64,000 nt of DNA from JANMDS01 sp031430575 (GCA_031430575.1 JANPBT010000023.1:1-64000), one strand, 5' to 3'. Counted from the stretch's first letter, positions 35,453 to 44,393 are shown. The notes: a model not told the origin generated them from the sequence alone. Numbers and translations are program-made.

Positions 35453-38164
35453 TTACATCCGGTACGCGACTTTAAGACCAAACATGCGCGGCGGTGCATA
35501 GCTTACTTGCAACGCTCCGCCCCCACCCCACACAAAGCGGTTCACGGTGGATTCGTCGGTAATGTTATCCACAAACGCTTGCGCTTGGAAGCGCTCGGTA
35601 ACCTGCCAATTGAGTTTCAGATCGAGTTTGGTGTACGAACCTTGCTTTTCGATTTCGGCATTGGTAGGCTGGCCGTAATAGCCACTGGAATAGGTGGCAA
35701 TCACTAACGGCGTAATCACACCAAGGCTACCCACCGGAATTTCATGAGAGAACGAGACAGAGGCTTGCATTTTTTGCGCGTACGGCAAACGATTGCCTGT
35801 TAAATCACAGCCGTAAGCTGCACCAGGTTGGCCTGTGCCGCCCGTGCCTGCAACGAGACCACAGTTATAGCCCGGCGCGAACACGCGGCGCTGACCGATC
35901 GGCGCAATCGTTACGCCGTTTACAACCGTTGCGGTTGTTTGTGCGGGGTCGGCTACCAAAATGGACGTACCGAACGGTAGCGCCACATCAGGGAAGCTTG
36001 TGTACTTTGCATCAAGTAGCGATAGGTTACCGGATAACGTGGTTTGCTTGCTCGCTCGCCATGTTGCTTCGAGCTCAATGCCTTTTGCACGCGCTTTAGC
36101 GGCATTAAAAATCGTCGAAATCGTCGTCGAGCCTACCGGAACTTGCCGCTGCTCTTGGAGATCGGTGTAGTCGTTTTGGAAAGCCGCGATGTTGAGCTGC
36201 AACGTATCGCGCAAGAAACGATTCTTCGAACCAATTTCAATCGCTTTCACGCCCTCTGGCTTAAACGTCCGCACGGCATCCAATGCTTGCCCGGAGTTAA
36301 ATCCGCCGGAGCGAAAGCCGGTTGAGTAAGCGGCGTATATGAGTTGGTTGCGATTAAGCGCGTAGTCGCCAGCGAGCCGGAAGGTGGTTTTGGAGAACGT
36401 CGCGTCGTTATACGTTCCGCCGTAGAGAATCGCGTTGTTCGGGCCGCCGCAGTTAAAGCCCGCGCCTTGCACAATCGCCCCACCGTTAAGACCAGAAATC
36501 GCCGTGGCTGCGCAGTTATTGACCCCTGCCGTACCAAATGCGGATGCATTTGGCGAAGCGGTATCAAGCGTAATCAAACGGGCATCAGGTTGCTGAATGC
36601 CAATAATCGCGCCACCCGTAGAAAGCGCGGTGGGCAACACGGAGTTAGCATTGGCGAAACGAAACGATTTTTTATCTTCCGTGTAGCGCGCGCCAGCGGT
36701 AAGCGTGAAATCTGGCGTGACCTTAAATCCGAGCTGCGCGTAGGCTGCAGTTGACGTGGTTTCCGGGCGTTGCTCGTCAAAAAAGCCTGCGCCGTTTGCG
36801 GCTGCCGTGATGGGAGCAGCCACTGCGCTCGAACGGATCGTGCGCGGTAATTGCTGATTAATAAACGTGCCGCGTAACTTATCTTGGAAGTAATAGAGGC
36901 CACCAACGTAAGTGAGCGGGCCACTGCCTTCAGACAAAATTTGTAATTCCTGCGAAAGCGTTTTGGCAGCGGTATCTTGGTAATCAATCGCGATCGTCGA
37001 TGCAGAAAAATCGCCGTCTGCCGAACGCTTCGCGCCGAAATCTGCGAAGCCCGTAATGGACTTCAAACTAAATGAGCCAAAGTTGTAGCTCATATCTAGC
37101 GAAGCATTTTTATCGCTCGAACGCAAAAAACTTTGGTAGTCCGTATCCACCTTATAGCCATTACCTGCAGCGTAGAGTGGCACACCTTGATCAAGCGTGG
37201 TACCAATTGCGGTTGCGCCGGTGCCCGCGCCTGCGCCTACTGTGCGCGTGCAGTCTGCTACGCCGTCCCGATTTCCAGCACGTACGTTTAAGACCACTTT
37301 CGTTGTGTTGAAAAGCTGCTGGCAACTCGCCGTGTCGTAATACGTACCAACTTGTTTGTATCCAAACGCTGAGCCTCCGTTACCGCGCTGCTCTGCGCTT
37401 TCTAGGCGTAGCGTGGCTTCGAAATTGTTATCGGGTTTAAATTTGAACGCAACCCGTCCCATCAAAATATCATTGTCAAACAGATCTGCCGATTTGTTGA
37501 AATCGTTTTTGACAAAGCCATCGGCCTTATCTGCCATGATCACGGCGCGCACACCAAAACCACTCGTGGCCGGCATATTAATCATGCCCTCAGCGCGCAC
37601 TTTATTGAAGCTTCCAAACTGCAAACTACCGGCGAATTCCTGCGCTTTAAGATACGGCGAGCCGGTCGTGATTGCAATATTTCCGCCGAACGTATTGCGG
37701 CCGTACAACGTCCCTTGCGGGCCACGCTGAATCTCCACCCGCTCTAAATCGACAAAACTCGACATTGCTTGCTGCGCCCGCGAACGGTACACACCATCGA
37801 CGAAGAAGCCGATCGTTGTATCGGCGTTCACCGCCACGTTTTCAGTGCGCACGCCGCGCATCGCAGGCCGTGCATCGGTGCCCGAGCGGCCCATCGTAAA
37901 GCCTGGCGCCAAGGCTTCCATTTGCGAAATATCATTGATACCGCGCTCACTCAATTTTTCAGCGTTAATCGCGGTCACCGAAACGCTAATTTTCTGCGCA
38001 TCTTCGGCGCGCCGCTGCGTCGTAACGGTAATCGTCTCTAACTTTGCTGGCTCATCGCCAGCGGCGGGGGCAGTTTGCGCCGATGCCAACGCGGGGGCTA
38101 ATGCGCCAACCGCGATCGCCAACCTTATCGCCTCAGCAAGGCGGTTTTGTTTTGCTTTCAACAT
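35453..38164 (-). CDS. TonB-dependent outer-membrane receptor
   Basis: The ATG at 38164 follows AGGAGACGAAGC, giving 903 residues; earlier codons are untranslated. After a signal peptide ending ALASA the TonB box ETITVTTQRR (about 37-46) precedes a plug domain (NDISQMEALAPGFTMGRSG...RSRAQQAMSSFVDLERVEIQRGPQGTLYGRNTFGGNIAITT) and a beta-barrel ending in an aromatic-rich strand (MFGLKVAYRM). It imports a substrate too large for porins. The shared palindrome with the LacI operon indicates that it takes up that pathway's substrate. Confidence 0.9.
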   Translation of the reverse strand: MLKAKQNRLAEAIRLAIAVGALAPALASAQTAPAAGDEPAKLETITVTTQRRAEDAQKISVSVTAINAEKLSERGINDISQMEALAPGFTMGRSGTDARPAMRGVRTENVAVNADTTIGFFVDGVYRSRAQQAMSSFVDLERVEIQRGPQGTLYGRNTFGGNIAITTGSPYLKAQEFAGSLQFGSFNKVRAEGMINMPATSGFGVRAVIMADKADGFVKNDFNKSADLFDNDILMGRVAFKFKPDNNFEATLRLESAEQRGNGGSAFGYKQVGTYYDTASCQQLFNTTKVVLNVRAGNRDGVADCTRTVGAGAGTGATAIGTTLDQGVPLYAAGNGYKVDTDYQSFLRSSDKNASLDMSYNFGSFSLKSITGFADFGAKRSADGDFSASTIAIDYQDTAAKTLSQELQILSEGSGPLTYVGGLYYFQDKLRGTFINQQLPRTIRSSAVAAPITAAANGAGFFDEQRPETTSTAAYAQLGFKVTPDFTLTAGARYTEDKKSFRFANANSVLPTALSTGGAIIGIQQPDARLITLDTASPNASAFGTAGVNNCAATAISGLNGGAIVQGAGFNCGGPNNAILYGGTYNDATFSKTTFRLAGDYALNRNQLIYAAYSTGFRSGGFNSGQALDAVRTFKPEGVKAIEIGSKNRFLRDTLQLNIAAFQNDYTDLQEQRQVPVGSTTISTIFNAAKARAKGIELEATWRASKQTTLSGNLSLLDAKYTSFPDVALPFGTSILVADPAQTTATVVNGVTIAPIGQRRVFAPGYNCGLVAGTGGTGQPGAAYGCDLTGNRLPYAQKMQASVSFSHEIPVGSLGVITPLVIATYSSGYYGQPTNAEIEKQGSYTKLDLKLNWQVTERFQAQAFVDNITDESTVNRFVWGGGGALQVSYAPPRMFGLKVAYRM

Positions 38165-38211
38165 GCTTCGTCTCCTCGGATGATCAACTGCACCAAAAAT
38201 GCGCAAAAAGC

Positions 38212-38227
38212 TTGCATTCGTATGCAA
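38212..38227 (-). promoter_or_regulatory. Candidate LacI operator upstream of TonB receptor gene
   Basis: TTGCATTCGTATGCAA, a palindrome with one mismatch, matches the site at 34309-34324 in 14 of 16 positions and lies 48 bp before the receptor ATG, almost the same distance as in the operon (40 bp). A TAGTAT -10-like hexamer lies just upstream of it on the minus strand. Confidence 0.75.
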
Positions 38228-38477
38228 AAAGATACTAACACGATCATTACCAAACAACAATACGAAAATTCAAAAGCGGAACACGCGGAATCGGCCACGA
38301 TCAATTTTTGGCGCGCGACGCACGCGTTTTCGACGGCTATTGAGAATGCAAACGGGGAAATTTTTCTTGACAACGCGCGGTAAAAAACCCTAATCCCGCC
38401 TGTGCAGAAAGAACAGATACCGGTGTGAGTCTCGCTTGGGGCTTATTACGCGCCGCTGAAATTGACGTTAAACACGA
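38228..38477. other. Non-coding region upstream of TonB receptor
   Basis: 250 bp with short AT-rich frames that lack ribosome binding sites; no gene or repeat recognised. It probably holds the receptor promoter's upstream part. Confidence 0.4.
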
Positions 38478-38531
38478 AAAACTGCGCCGCAGGTATTCGC
38501 GTTTTTAAGCAAATACCTGCGGCGCAGTTTT
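38478..38531 (-). terminator. Inverted pair of the 14-bp repeat acting as ettA terminator
   Basis: Perfect 20-bp arms at 38478-38497 and 38512-38531 around a 14-nt loop, 17 bp after the ettA stop. Read on the minus strand the stem is followed by T5, a canonical intrinsic terminator. The GGTATT sides face inward here, the opposite polarity to most other pairs. Confidence 0.85.
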
Positions 38532-38548
38532 GACCGTTTTGATCGAAA

Positions 38549-40210
38549 TTAAGCGAGCTTTTTAAACCGCACGCGCTTGGGCTTTGCGCCTTCTTCGCCT
38601 AAACGTTTGCGTTTGTCGGCTTCGTATTCGTTGTAATTGCCGGAGAAGAAATTCCATTTTGAATCGCCCTCGCAAGCCAGAATATGGGTCGCGATGCGAT
38701 CTAGGAACCAACGATCATGGGAAATGACGATGGCTGAGCCTGCGAATTCGAGCAAGGCATCTTCGAGGGCGCGTAAGGTTTCAACGTCGAGATCGTTCGA
38801 AGGCTCGTCCAATAAAAGCACGTTGCCGCCGGAAATAAGCGTGGCCGCCAAATGCAAGCGCCCGCGCTCGCCGCCGGAGAGTTGGCCGACGATTTTTTGC
38901 TGATCCGCGCCTTTGAAATTGAAGCGCCCGATGTAGGCGCGCGAGGGAATTTCATATTTACCGACGGTCAAAATATCGGCGCCACCAGAGATGGCTTCCC
39001 ATACATTTTTGTCGTCCGGCAAGCCTTCGCGCGATTGATCAACGGAGGCGACTTGCACGGAATTACCGAGCACGACCGAGCCGCTATCGGGCTTTTCTTT
39101 GCCAGTGATGAGTTTGAAGAGCGTGGTTTTGCCCACACCATTGGGCCCGATCACGCCAACGATCGCGCCCGGCGGAATGATAAAGCTCAAATCATCGATC
39201 AACACCCTGTCGCCAAATGATTTGGTGACGTTATGAAACTCGATCACTTGATTGCCCAAGCGCTCGCCGGTGGGGATGTAGATCTCCAGCGTCTCGTTGC
39301 GCTTTTGATACTCAACGCTGGAAAGCTCTTCAAAGCGTGCGATCCGGGATTTGCTTTTCGCTTGCCGCCCTTTGGCATTTTGGCGAACCCACTCTAGCTC
39401 TTTATTCAGCGCTTTTTGGCGCGCTGATTCACTGGACTCTTCTTGCTTCAAGCGCTGCGATTTTTGGTCAAGCCAATCGGAGTAATTGCCTTTCCACGGG
39501 ATACCGTGACCGCGATCAAGCTCCAAAATCCACTCCGCTGCGTTATCCAAGAAATAGCGATCATGGGTAACCGCGACCACAGTGCCTGAAAAGCGGGTTA
39601 AAAATTGCTCCAACCAATCAACGCTCTCGGCATCTAAATGGTTGGTTGGCTCATCGAGCAAAAGCATATCGGGCTTGGTCAAGAGCAAGCGGCAGAGGGC
39701 AACGCGGCGCTTTTCACCGCCGGATAAAAACTCGATCTTGGCGTCCCACGGCGGCAGCCGCAAAGCATCAGCCGCCACCTCCATTTGGATGTCGGCGTTG
39801 TGCCCGTCGCCCGCGGCAATGATCGCCTCCAGCTCGGCTTGCTCGGCGGCGAGTGCATCGAAATCAGCATCGGGCTCGGCGTACGCGGCGTAAACCTCAT
39901 CTAAACGCTTGGTCGCGCCCGACATGCTGCTCAAGCCTTCTTCAACGGCTTCGCGCACGGTTTGCTCGGGATTCAAGCGCGGCTCTTGCTCTAAGTAGCC
40001 CACTTTGATGCCGGGTTGCGGGCGGGCCTCGCCAGTGAAATCTTTGTCGACCCCGGCCATGATGCGCAGCACGGTTGATTTGCCGGAGCCATTAATACCA
40101 AGCAGGCCAATTTTTGCGCCAGGGAAAAAAGAGAGCGAAATATTTTTAATGATTTCGCGCTTCGGGGGAACGGTCTTGGAGACACCGTTCATGGTGTAGA
40201 TATATTGCAT
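38549..40210 (-). CDS. ettA: Energy-dependent translational throttle protein EttA
   Basis: An ABC-F protein of 553 residues (E. coli 555) that binds the ribosomal E site and couples elongation to ATP level. Two ABC domains: Walker A GINGSGKST and GPNGVGKTT, signatures LSGGEKRRVALCRLL and LSGGERGRLHLAATL, Walker B MLLLDEPTNHLD and VLLLDEPSNDLD. The arm and the PtIM linker (about 240-310, SDWLDQKSQRLKQEESSESARQKALNKELEWVRQ) are present. The gene stands alone. Confidence 0.95.
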   Translation of the reverse strand: MQYIYTMNGVSKTVPPKREIIKNISLSFFPGAKIGLLGINGSGKSTVLRIMAGVDKDFTGEARPQPGIKVGYLEQEPRLNPEQTVREAVEEGLSSMSGATKRLDEVYAAYAEPDADFDALAAEQAELEAIIAAGDGHNADIQMEVAADALRLPPWDAKIEFLSGGEKRRVALCRLLLTKPDMLLLDEPTNHLDAESVDWLEQFLTRFSGTVVAVTHDRYFLDNAAEWILELDRGHGIPWKGNYSDWLDQKSQRLKQEESSESARQKALNKELEWVRQNAKGRQAKSKSRIARFEELSSVEYQKRNETLEIYIPTGERLGNQVIEFHNVTKSFGDRVLIDDLSFIIPPGAIVGVIGPNGVGKTTLFKLITGKEKPDSGSVVLGNSVQVASVDQSREGLPDDKNVWEAISGGADILTVGKYEIPSRAYIGRFNFKGADQQKIVGQLSGGERGRLHLAATLISGGNVLLLDEPSNDLDVETLRALEDALLEFAGSAIVISHDRWFLDRIATHILACEGDSKWNFFSGNYNEYEADKRKRLGEEGAKPKRVRFKKLA

Positions 40211-40351
40211 GGTGAGAAAAAGTCCTGAGCGGGGCGCACGCGACGCGTACGTTATCTGCGAATTCGATACATTTTAGATTCATTGACACGTTGCGTGATA
40301 AACATATAGGTTAGTCGTCCTTTTTTCTCACTTTTTTTGGATTGTTTCCCT

Positions 40352-41131
40352 ATGAAAAAGCTATTCTCGTGCCTCGCACTCGCTGCAATCTGCGCCGCAG
40401 GTATCGTTAACGCGCAAAACGCGCTAGATGACGTGATGAAAAACAAAATCTTGCGCGTGGGCATCCCTACTGATTTCCCGCCGTATGGTTTCGTCACCAC
40501 TGATCTCAAACCGCAAGGCTTGGATATTGATATGGCGAACTACATCGGTGAAAAAATGGGCGTGAAAACCGAGCTGGTGCCGGTGACTAGCGCCAACCGC
40601 ATCCCGTATCTGCAAACCAAAAAAGCCGACATCGTAATCGCCACGCTCGGCAAAAACGCTGAGCGCGAAAAAGTGATCGATTTCGCTGCGGCCTATTCAC
40701 CTTTTTATCAAGCGATCTTTGCGTCGAAAAAGCTTTCGATCAAATCTGCCGCTGATTTGACGGGCAAGACCATTGGCGTGACCCGTGGCGCAATAGAAGA
40801 TATGGAGCTCACCAAAATCGCGCCTTCTGGCACCGATATCAAGCGCTTTGAAGATAACAACACGACGATTTCCGCTTTTGTCTCCGGGCAAACCGCTGTG
40901 GTCGCGACTGGCGCATCAGTGGCAGGCAACATGATGGCCAAAAACCCGACGCTCGATGCTGAATACAAATTTACGCTGAAAGATTCGCCCAATTTCATCG
41001 GCGTCGGCAAAGGCGAAGAAGCTTTGCGCGCGAAAGTAAACGCGATCATGGCCGCTGCCAAAGCCTCGGGCGACGTCGACAAGATGAGCATGAAATGGCT
41101 CGGACGGCCAGCGGGAGAATTGCCACAGTAA
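40352..41131 (+). CDS. Amino-acid-type ABC transporter substrate-binding protein
   Basis: A 259-residue family-3 binding protein from ATG 40352, with no strong ribosome binding site. The signal peptide MKKLFSCLALAAICAAGIVNAQ contains an exact repeat copy coding ICAAGI in its hydrophobic core. The mature part begins DDVMKNKILRVGIPTDFPPYGFVTTDLKPQGLDIDMANYIGEKMGV, typical of polar amino-acid receptors, and has KTIGVTRGAIEDMELTK. An inverted repeat pair after the gene may limit transcription of the downstream permeases, as expected when the binding protein is needed in excess. Confidence 0.88.
   Translation: MKKLFSCLALAAICAAGIVNAQNALDDVMKNKILRVGIPTDFPPYGFVTTDLKPQGLDIDMANYIGEKMGVKTELVPVTSANRIPYLQTKKADIVIATLGKNAEREKVIDFAAAYSPFYQAIFASKKLSIKSAADLTGKTIGVTRGAIEDMELTKIAPSGTDIKRFEDNNTTISAFVSGQTAVVATGASVAGNMMAKNPTLDAEYKFTLKDSPNFIGVGKGEEALRAKVNAIMAAAKASGDVDKMSMKWLGRPAGELPQ
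40390..40403 (-). repeat. 14-bp repeat in amino-acid-binding-protein signal peptide
   Basis: Exact copy coding ICAAGI in the signal peptide core just before the VNAQ cleavage region. Confidence 0.9.
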
Positions 41132-41202
41132 TTACGGGTGATTTTTAAATACATCGCTATATCTTTTGATGCAATTTCGACGAAGTTTTAACGATTGCAT
41201 TC

Positions 41203-41247
41203 AGATACCTGCGGCGCAGATTTCTGCAAATTTGCGCCGCAGGTATT
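41203..41247 (+). terminator. Inverted pair of the 14-bp repeat inside ABC operon
   Basis: An exact copy at 41206-41219 pairs with a one-mismatch inverted copy at 41232-41245 (TTGCGCCGCAGGTA) around a short loop. Located between the binding-protein gene and the first permease, so it may act as a partial terminator or mRNA stabiliser. Confidence 0.65.
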
Positions 41248-41293
41248 ACCTTTATATTAAATTGAGTTTCATTTCCGCACAACCCGCACCGAC

Positions 41294-41956
41294 ATGATCG
41301 CGCTCGACTTTCTCGCTGTAGTCGAACAATGGCCGCTCTTGGCCAAGGGCGTTGCCGTGACCGTCACGCTGACCGCTATCGCCGCCGTGCTTGGCGTTGG
41401 CTTAGGCGTGACGTGTGCGTGGGCGCGCGCGTATGGGTCGCGCTGGGCGAGCGCGATCGCCTCGACCTACGTCGAGATCATCCGCAACACGCCGTTTATC
41501 GTGCAGTTATTTTTTATCTTTTTCGGCTTGCCGAGCCTGGGCATCAAGCTCTCGCCGGAGCTGGCCTCGGTGATCGCGATGGTGATCAATTTGGGTGCGT
41601 ACAGCACCGAGATTGTGCGCGCAGGCTTGGAAGCAACGCCAAAAGGCCAATGGGAAGCCGCGGCTGCGCTCGGCTTATCGCGAGCGCAGACGTTTCGCGA
41701 TGTCGTGCTCATCCCGGCGCTGCAAAAAGTGTGGCCCGCGATGGTAAGTCAAATCATCATCGTGATGCTGGGCTCAGCGGTGTGCGGTCAGATTTCAACA
41801 GAGGAATTATCGTACGCGGCAAACTTGATCCAGAGCCGCAATTTCCGCGCTTTTGAAGCCTTTATCATCGCGACCTTAATCTACCTCGCGCTCTCCATGG
41901 CGCTGCGGCAATTGCTCAATTGGTTAGGCGGGCGATTTTTGTTTGGGCGCCGCTAA
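41294..41956 (+). CDS. Amino-acid ABC transporter permease (HisM/GlnP type)
   Basis: A 220-residue permease with about five membrane helices. The core motif is EIIRNTPFIVQLFFIFFGLPSLGIKLSPELASVIAMVINLGAYSTEIVRAGLEATPKGQWEAAAALGLSRAQTFRDVVLIPALQ, which includes the ATPase-contacting EAA loop. Its stop TAA overlaps the next gene's ATG by one base, so the two permeases are coupled and probably form a heterodimer. Confidence 0.92.
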   Translation: MIALDFLAVVEQWPLLAKGVAVTVTLTAIAAVLGVGLGVTCAWARAYGSRWASAIASTYVEIIRNTPFIVQLFFIFFGLPSLGIKLSPELASVIAMVINLGAYSTEIVRAGLEATPKGQWEAAAALGLSRAQTFRDVVLIPALQKVWPAMVSQIIIVMLGSAVCGQISTEELSYAANLIQSRNFRAFEAFIIATLIYLALSMALRQLLNWLGGRFLFGRR

Positions 41957-42606
41957 TGGTTGATTTTTCAGTCTGGGATGTGGTGCGCAATCTGCTTTTA
42001 GCCGCGCGCTGGACGGTCGCGCTCTCGCTCATCGCGTTTGTCGGTGGAGGATTGGTTGGCCTCATTTTGCTTTGCGTGCGCATTGCAAAGCTCCCCGGGG
42101 CAGAGCGCTTGGTGGGCGCTTATGTGCAGATTTTTCAGGGCACGCCGCTACTCATGCAATTATTTCTGGCCTATTTTGGGCTTGCGCTTTTTGGCTGGAA
42201 CATCTCGGCGTGGACGGCGGCGAGCGTCGCGCTTACGCTCTACGCCAGCGCTTTTTTGACCGAGATCTGGCGCGGCTGCGTGGCTGCGATTCCGCGCGGG
42301 CAGTGGGAAGCAGCGCAAAGTTTGGGGCTTCCTTTTCGCGATCAATTGCGGGACATCATCTTTCCGCAGGCACTCAAAATTGCCGTGCCGCCCACGGTGG
42401 GGTTTCTGGTGCAAGTGATCAAGGGCACGGCGCTGGCTTCGGTGATTGGTTTTGTTGAATTAACGAAAGCTGGCACGATGATTACTAACGCGACCTTCCG
42501 CCCATTCATTGTTTTCTCGTGTGTTGCGCTCATGTATTTCGCGCTCTGCTTCCCAATCTCCGCGTGGGCGCGTGCGCTCGAAAGAAAGCTCAATGTCCAC
42601 CGCTAA
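41956..42606 (+). CDS. Amino-acid ABC transporter permease (HisQ/GlnP type)
   Basis: A 216-residue partner permease from ATG 41956; upstream codons of the open frame belong to the previous gene. It has QIFQGTPLLMQLFLAYFGLALFGW and the EAA-loop GCVAAIPRGQWEAAQSLGLPFRDQLRDIIFPQALK. It completes the membrane channel of the importer with the binding protein and the ATPase that overlaps its 3' end. Confidence 0.92.
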   Translation: MVDFSVWDVVRNLLLAARWTVALSLIAFVGGGLVGLILLCVRIAKLPGAERLVGAYVQIFQGTPLLMQLFLAYFGLALFGWNISAWTAASVALTLYASAFLTEIWRGCVAAIPRGQWEAAQSLGLPFRDQLRDIIFPQALKIAVPPTVGFLVQVIKGTALASVIGFVELTKAGTMITNATFRPFIVFSCVALMYFALCFPISAWARALERKLNVHR

Positions 42607-43339
42607 TTCGTTTATCGAAATCGTTGGCGTTCGCAAAAGTTTTGGCGATAATGAAGTGCTCAAAGGCATTGATTTATCGATCGCCAAAGGCGAAGTCATC
42701 GCGCTCATCGGCAAATCAGGCTCCGGAAAAAGCACACTCTTGCGCTGCATCAACGGGCTGGAAACCCACAACGCGGGCACGATTCACGTTGACGGCAAAG
42801 AAGTGCGCGCCAACGATGCTGCTGCGATTCGCGACCTTCGGCAATCGGTGGGGATGATTTTTCAAAATTTCAATTTATTCCCACACCTCACCGCCGCGAA
42901 AAACATTATGCTCGCGCCGATGCGGGTGAAAAAAACTGCGCCGCAGGTATTGGAAGCGCAGGCGAAAAAACTTTTGGAGCGCGTGGGTTTAGGCGAGAAA
43001 TTTGATGCCTACCCCGATCAACTCTCTGGCGGGCAGCAGCAGCGCATCGCCATCGCCCGCGCATTGGCGATGGCGCCGCAAGTTTTATTGTGTGATGAAA
43101 TTACCTCCGCGCTTGACCCTGAGCTGGTCGGCGAAGTGTTGCGGGTGGTGGAATCGCTCGCCAAAGATGGGATGACGCTGCTGATGGTGACCCACGAGAT
43201 GGCCTTTGCTAAGCGCGTTGCCAACCGCGTGATTTTTATGCATGCCGGGCGGATTCACGAGCACGGCACGCCCGCGGAAATTTTCGGCTCGCCCAGAACT
43301 CCTGAGTTGCAGCAATTTTTGTCCGGCTTAGGCGATTGA
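42593..43339 (+). CDS. Amino-acid ABC transporter ATP-binding protein
   Basis: A 248-residue ATPase from ATG 42593, overlapping the permease by 14 bp. Walker A GKSGSGKST, Q-loop MIFQNFNLFPHLTAAKN, signature LSGGQQQRIAIARAL, Walker B VLLCDEITSALDPELVGEVLRVVESL and H-loop MVTHEM are all intact. The family is the HisP/GlnQ type. An exact repeat copy (42936-42949) encodes TAPQV in the helical subdomain, in the usual PxxV/K-rich spacer. Confidence 0.94.
   Translation: MSTANSFIEIVGVRKSFGDNEVLKGIDLSIAKGEVIALIGKSGSGKSTLLRCINGLETHNAGTIHVDGKEVRANDAAAIRDLRQSVGMIFQNFNLFPHLTAAKNIMLAPMRVKKTAPQVLEAQAKKLLERVGLGEKFDAYPDQLSGGQQQRIAIARALAMAPQVLLCDEITSALDPELVGEVLRVVESLAKDGMTLLMVTHEMAFAKRVANRVIFMHAGRIHEHGTPAEIFGSPRTPELQQFLSGLGD
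42936..42949 (-). repeat. 14-bp repeat in ABC ATPase gene
   Basis: Exact copy coding TAPQV in the helical subdomain. Confidence 0.9.
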
Positions 43340-43350
43340 TGGTTCATTAA

Positions 43351-43364
43351 TACCTGCGGCGCAG
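43351..43364 (+). repeat. Single 14-bp repeat copy after ABC operon
   Basis: Exact copy with consensus flanks (AAT...ATTTGA) 12 bp after the ATPase stop. No inverted partner is seen; it lies between the operon end and argB. Confidence 0.85.
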
Positions 43365-43444
43365 ATTTGAGCAATTTCTAGCCAACAGTAAGCGCCTACT
43401 GTTTACAATAGTGTGGAATAACTTAATTCCACTTTCTGCCCACT

Positions 43445-44329
43445 ATGTCGCTTTCCGGTCCTAACGCCTCCACCAAAGCTTTCGTACTTGTTGAGGCGCT
43501 GCCTTACATTCGGCGCTTTCACAACAAAACAATCGTCATCAAATACGGCGGTAACGCGATGACCGACGAGAAGTTGAAAAACGAATTCGCCCGCGACGTG
43601 GCAATGCTAAAGCTCGTCGGCATGAATCCTATCGTCGTCCACGGCGCGGGCCCACAGATTTCTGAGATGTTGAAAATGCAGGGGCTGGAAAGCAAATTCA
43701 TCCAAGGCATGCGGGTCACCGATGCGCCGACGATGAAAACTGTAGAGATGGTGCTGGGCGAGCTTAATCAAGAAATCGTGGCACTTATTAATCAGCACGG
43801 CGGCAAAGCGGTGGGGCTCAATGGCTCAGATGCGGGCTTTATAAAAGCAAAGAAATTGCTTGTTGAAAGCGAGACCAACAAAGGCGAGATGCTCGATATC
43901 GGTTTCGTAGGCGATATTACCCATATTGATCCAACGCTGATTCAGCATTTAGATGCAAAAGACTTTATCCCCGTCGTTGCGCCAATCGGCGTGGGTGATG
44001 AGGGCGAGGCTTACAACATCAACGCCGATTTAGTGGCATCGGAGCTGGCGCAAACGATGAAAGCCGAGAAGCTAATTCTCATGACCAACACGCCAGGCGT
44101 GCTCGATAAAGAAGGTAAGCTGATTACCGGCTTGACCCATGCCCAGATTGAAGCACTCTTCGCCGACGGCACGATCCACGGTGGAATGAAGCCAAAAATT
44201 CAAGGCGCGCTTGACGCCGTGCTCCATGGCTGCGAGACGGTACACATCATCGATGGTCGCGTTGAGCATGCACTTTTGCTGGAGATCTTGACCAGTGAAG
44301 GCGTGGGCACGATGATCCGCGCCCGCTAG
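43445..44329 (+). CDS. argB: Acetylglutamate kinase
   Basis: Phosphorylates N-acetylglutamate in arginine biosynthesis. The 294-residue protein has VIKYGGNAMTD, MNPIVVHGAGPQISEML, GLNGSDAGFIKAKK, YNINADLVASELAQTMKAEKLILMTNTPGVLD and GGMKPKIQGALDAVLHGCETVHIIDGRVEHALLLEILTSEGVGTMI. It precedes slmA, a common betaproteobacterial arrangement. Confidence 0.95.
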   Translation: MSLSGPNASTKAFVLVEALPYIRRFHNKTIVIKYGGNAMTDEKLKNEFARDVAMLKLVGMNPIVVHGAGPQISEMLKMQGLESKFIQGMRVTDAPTMKTVEMVLGELNQEIVALINQHGGKAVGLNGSDAGFIKAKKLLVESETNKGEMLDIGFVGDITHIDPTLIQHLDAKDFIPVVAPIGVGDEGEAYNINADLVASELAQTMKAEKLILMTNTPGVLDKEGKLITGLTHAQIEALFADGTIHGGMKPKIQGALDAVLHGCETVHIIDGRVEHALLLEILTSEGVGTMIRAR

Positions 44330-44340
44330 TTTTTCAGCAC

Positions 44341-44354
44341 AACCTGCGGCGCAG
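44341..44354 (+). repeat. One-mismatch copy of the 14-bp repeat between argB and slmA
   Basis: AACCTGCGGCGCAG (first base differs) with consensus downstream ATTTG, in the 64-bp gap between argB and slmA. Confidence 0.65.
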
Positions 44355-44393
44355 ATTTGCTTCAAATGAAGATCAAAAAAGGGGAGATTTAAA

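Noticed and set aside
37161..37177. TTACCTGCAGCGTAG in the TonB receptor gene
   Set aside because: Two substitutions in the core; not counted.
35426..38041. Several plus-strand open frames opposite the TonB receptor gene
   Set aside because: They are shadows of a GC-rich coding strand with no ribosome sites or motifs.
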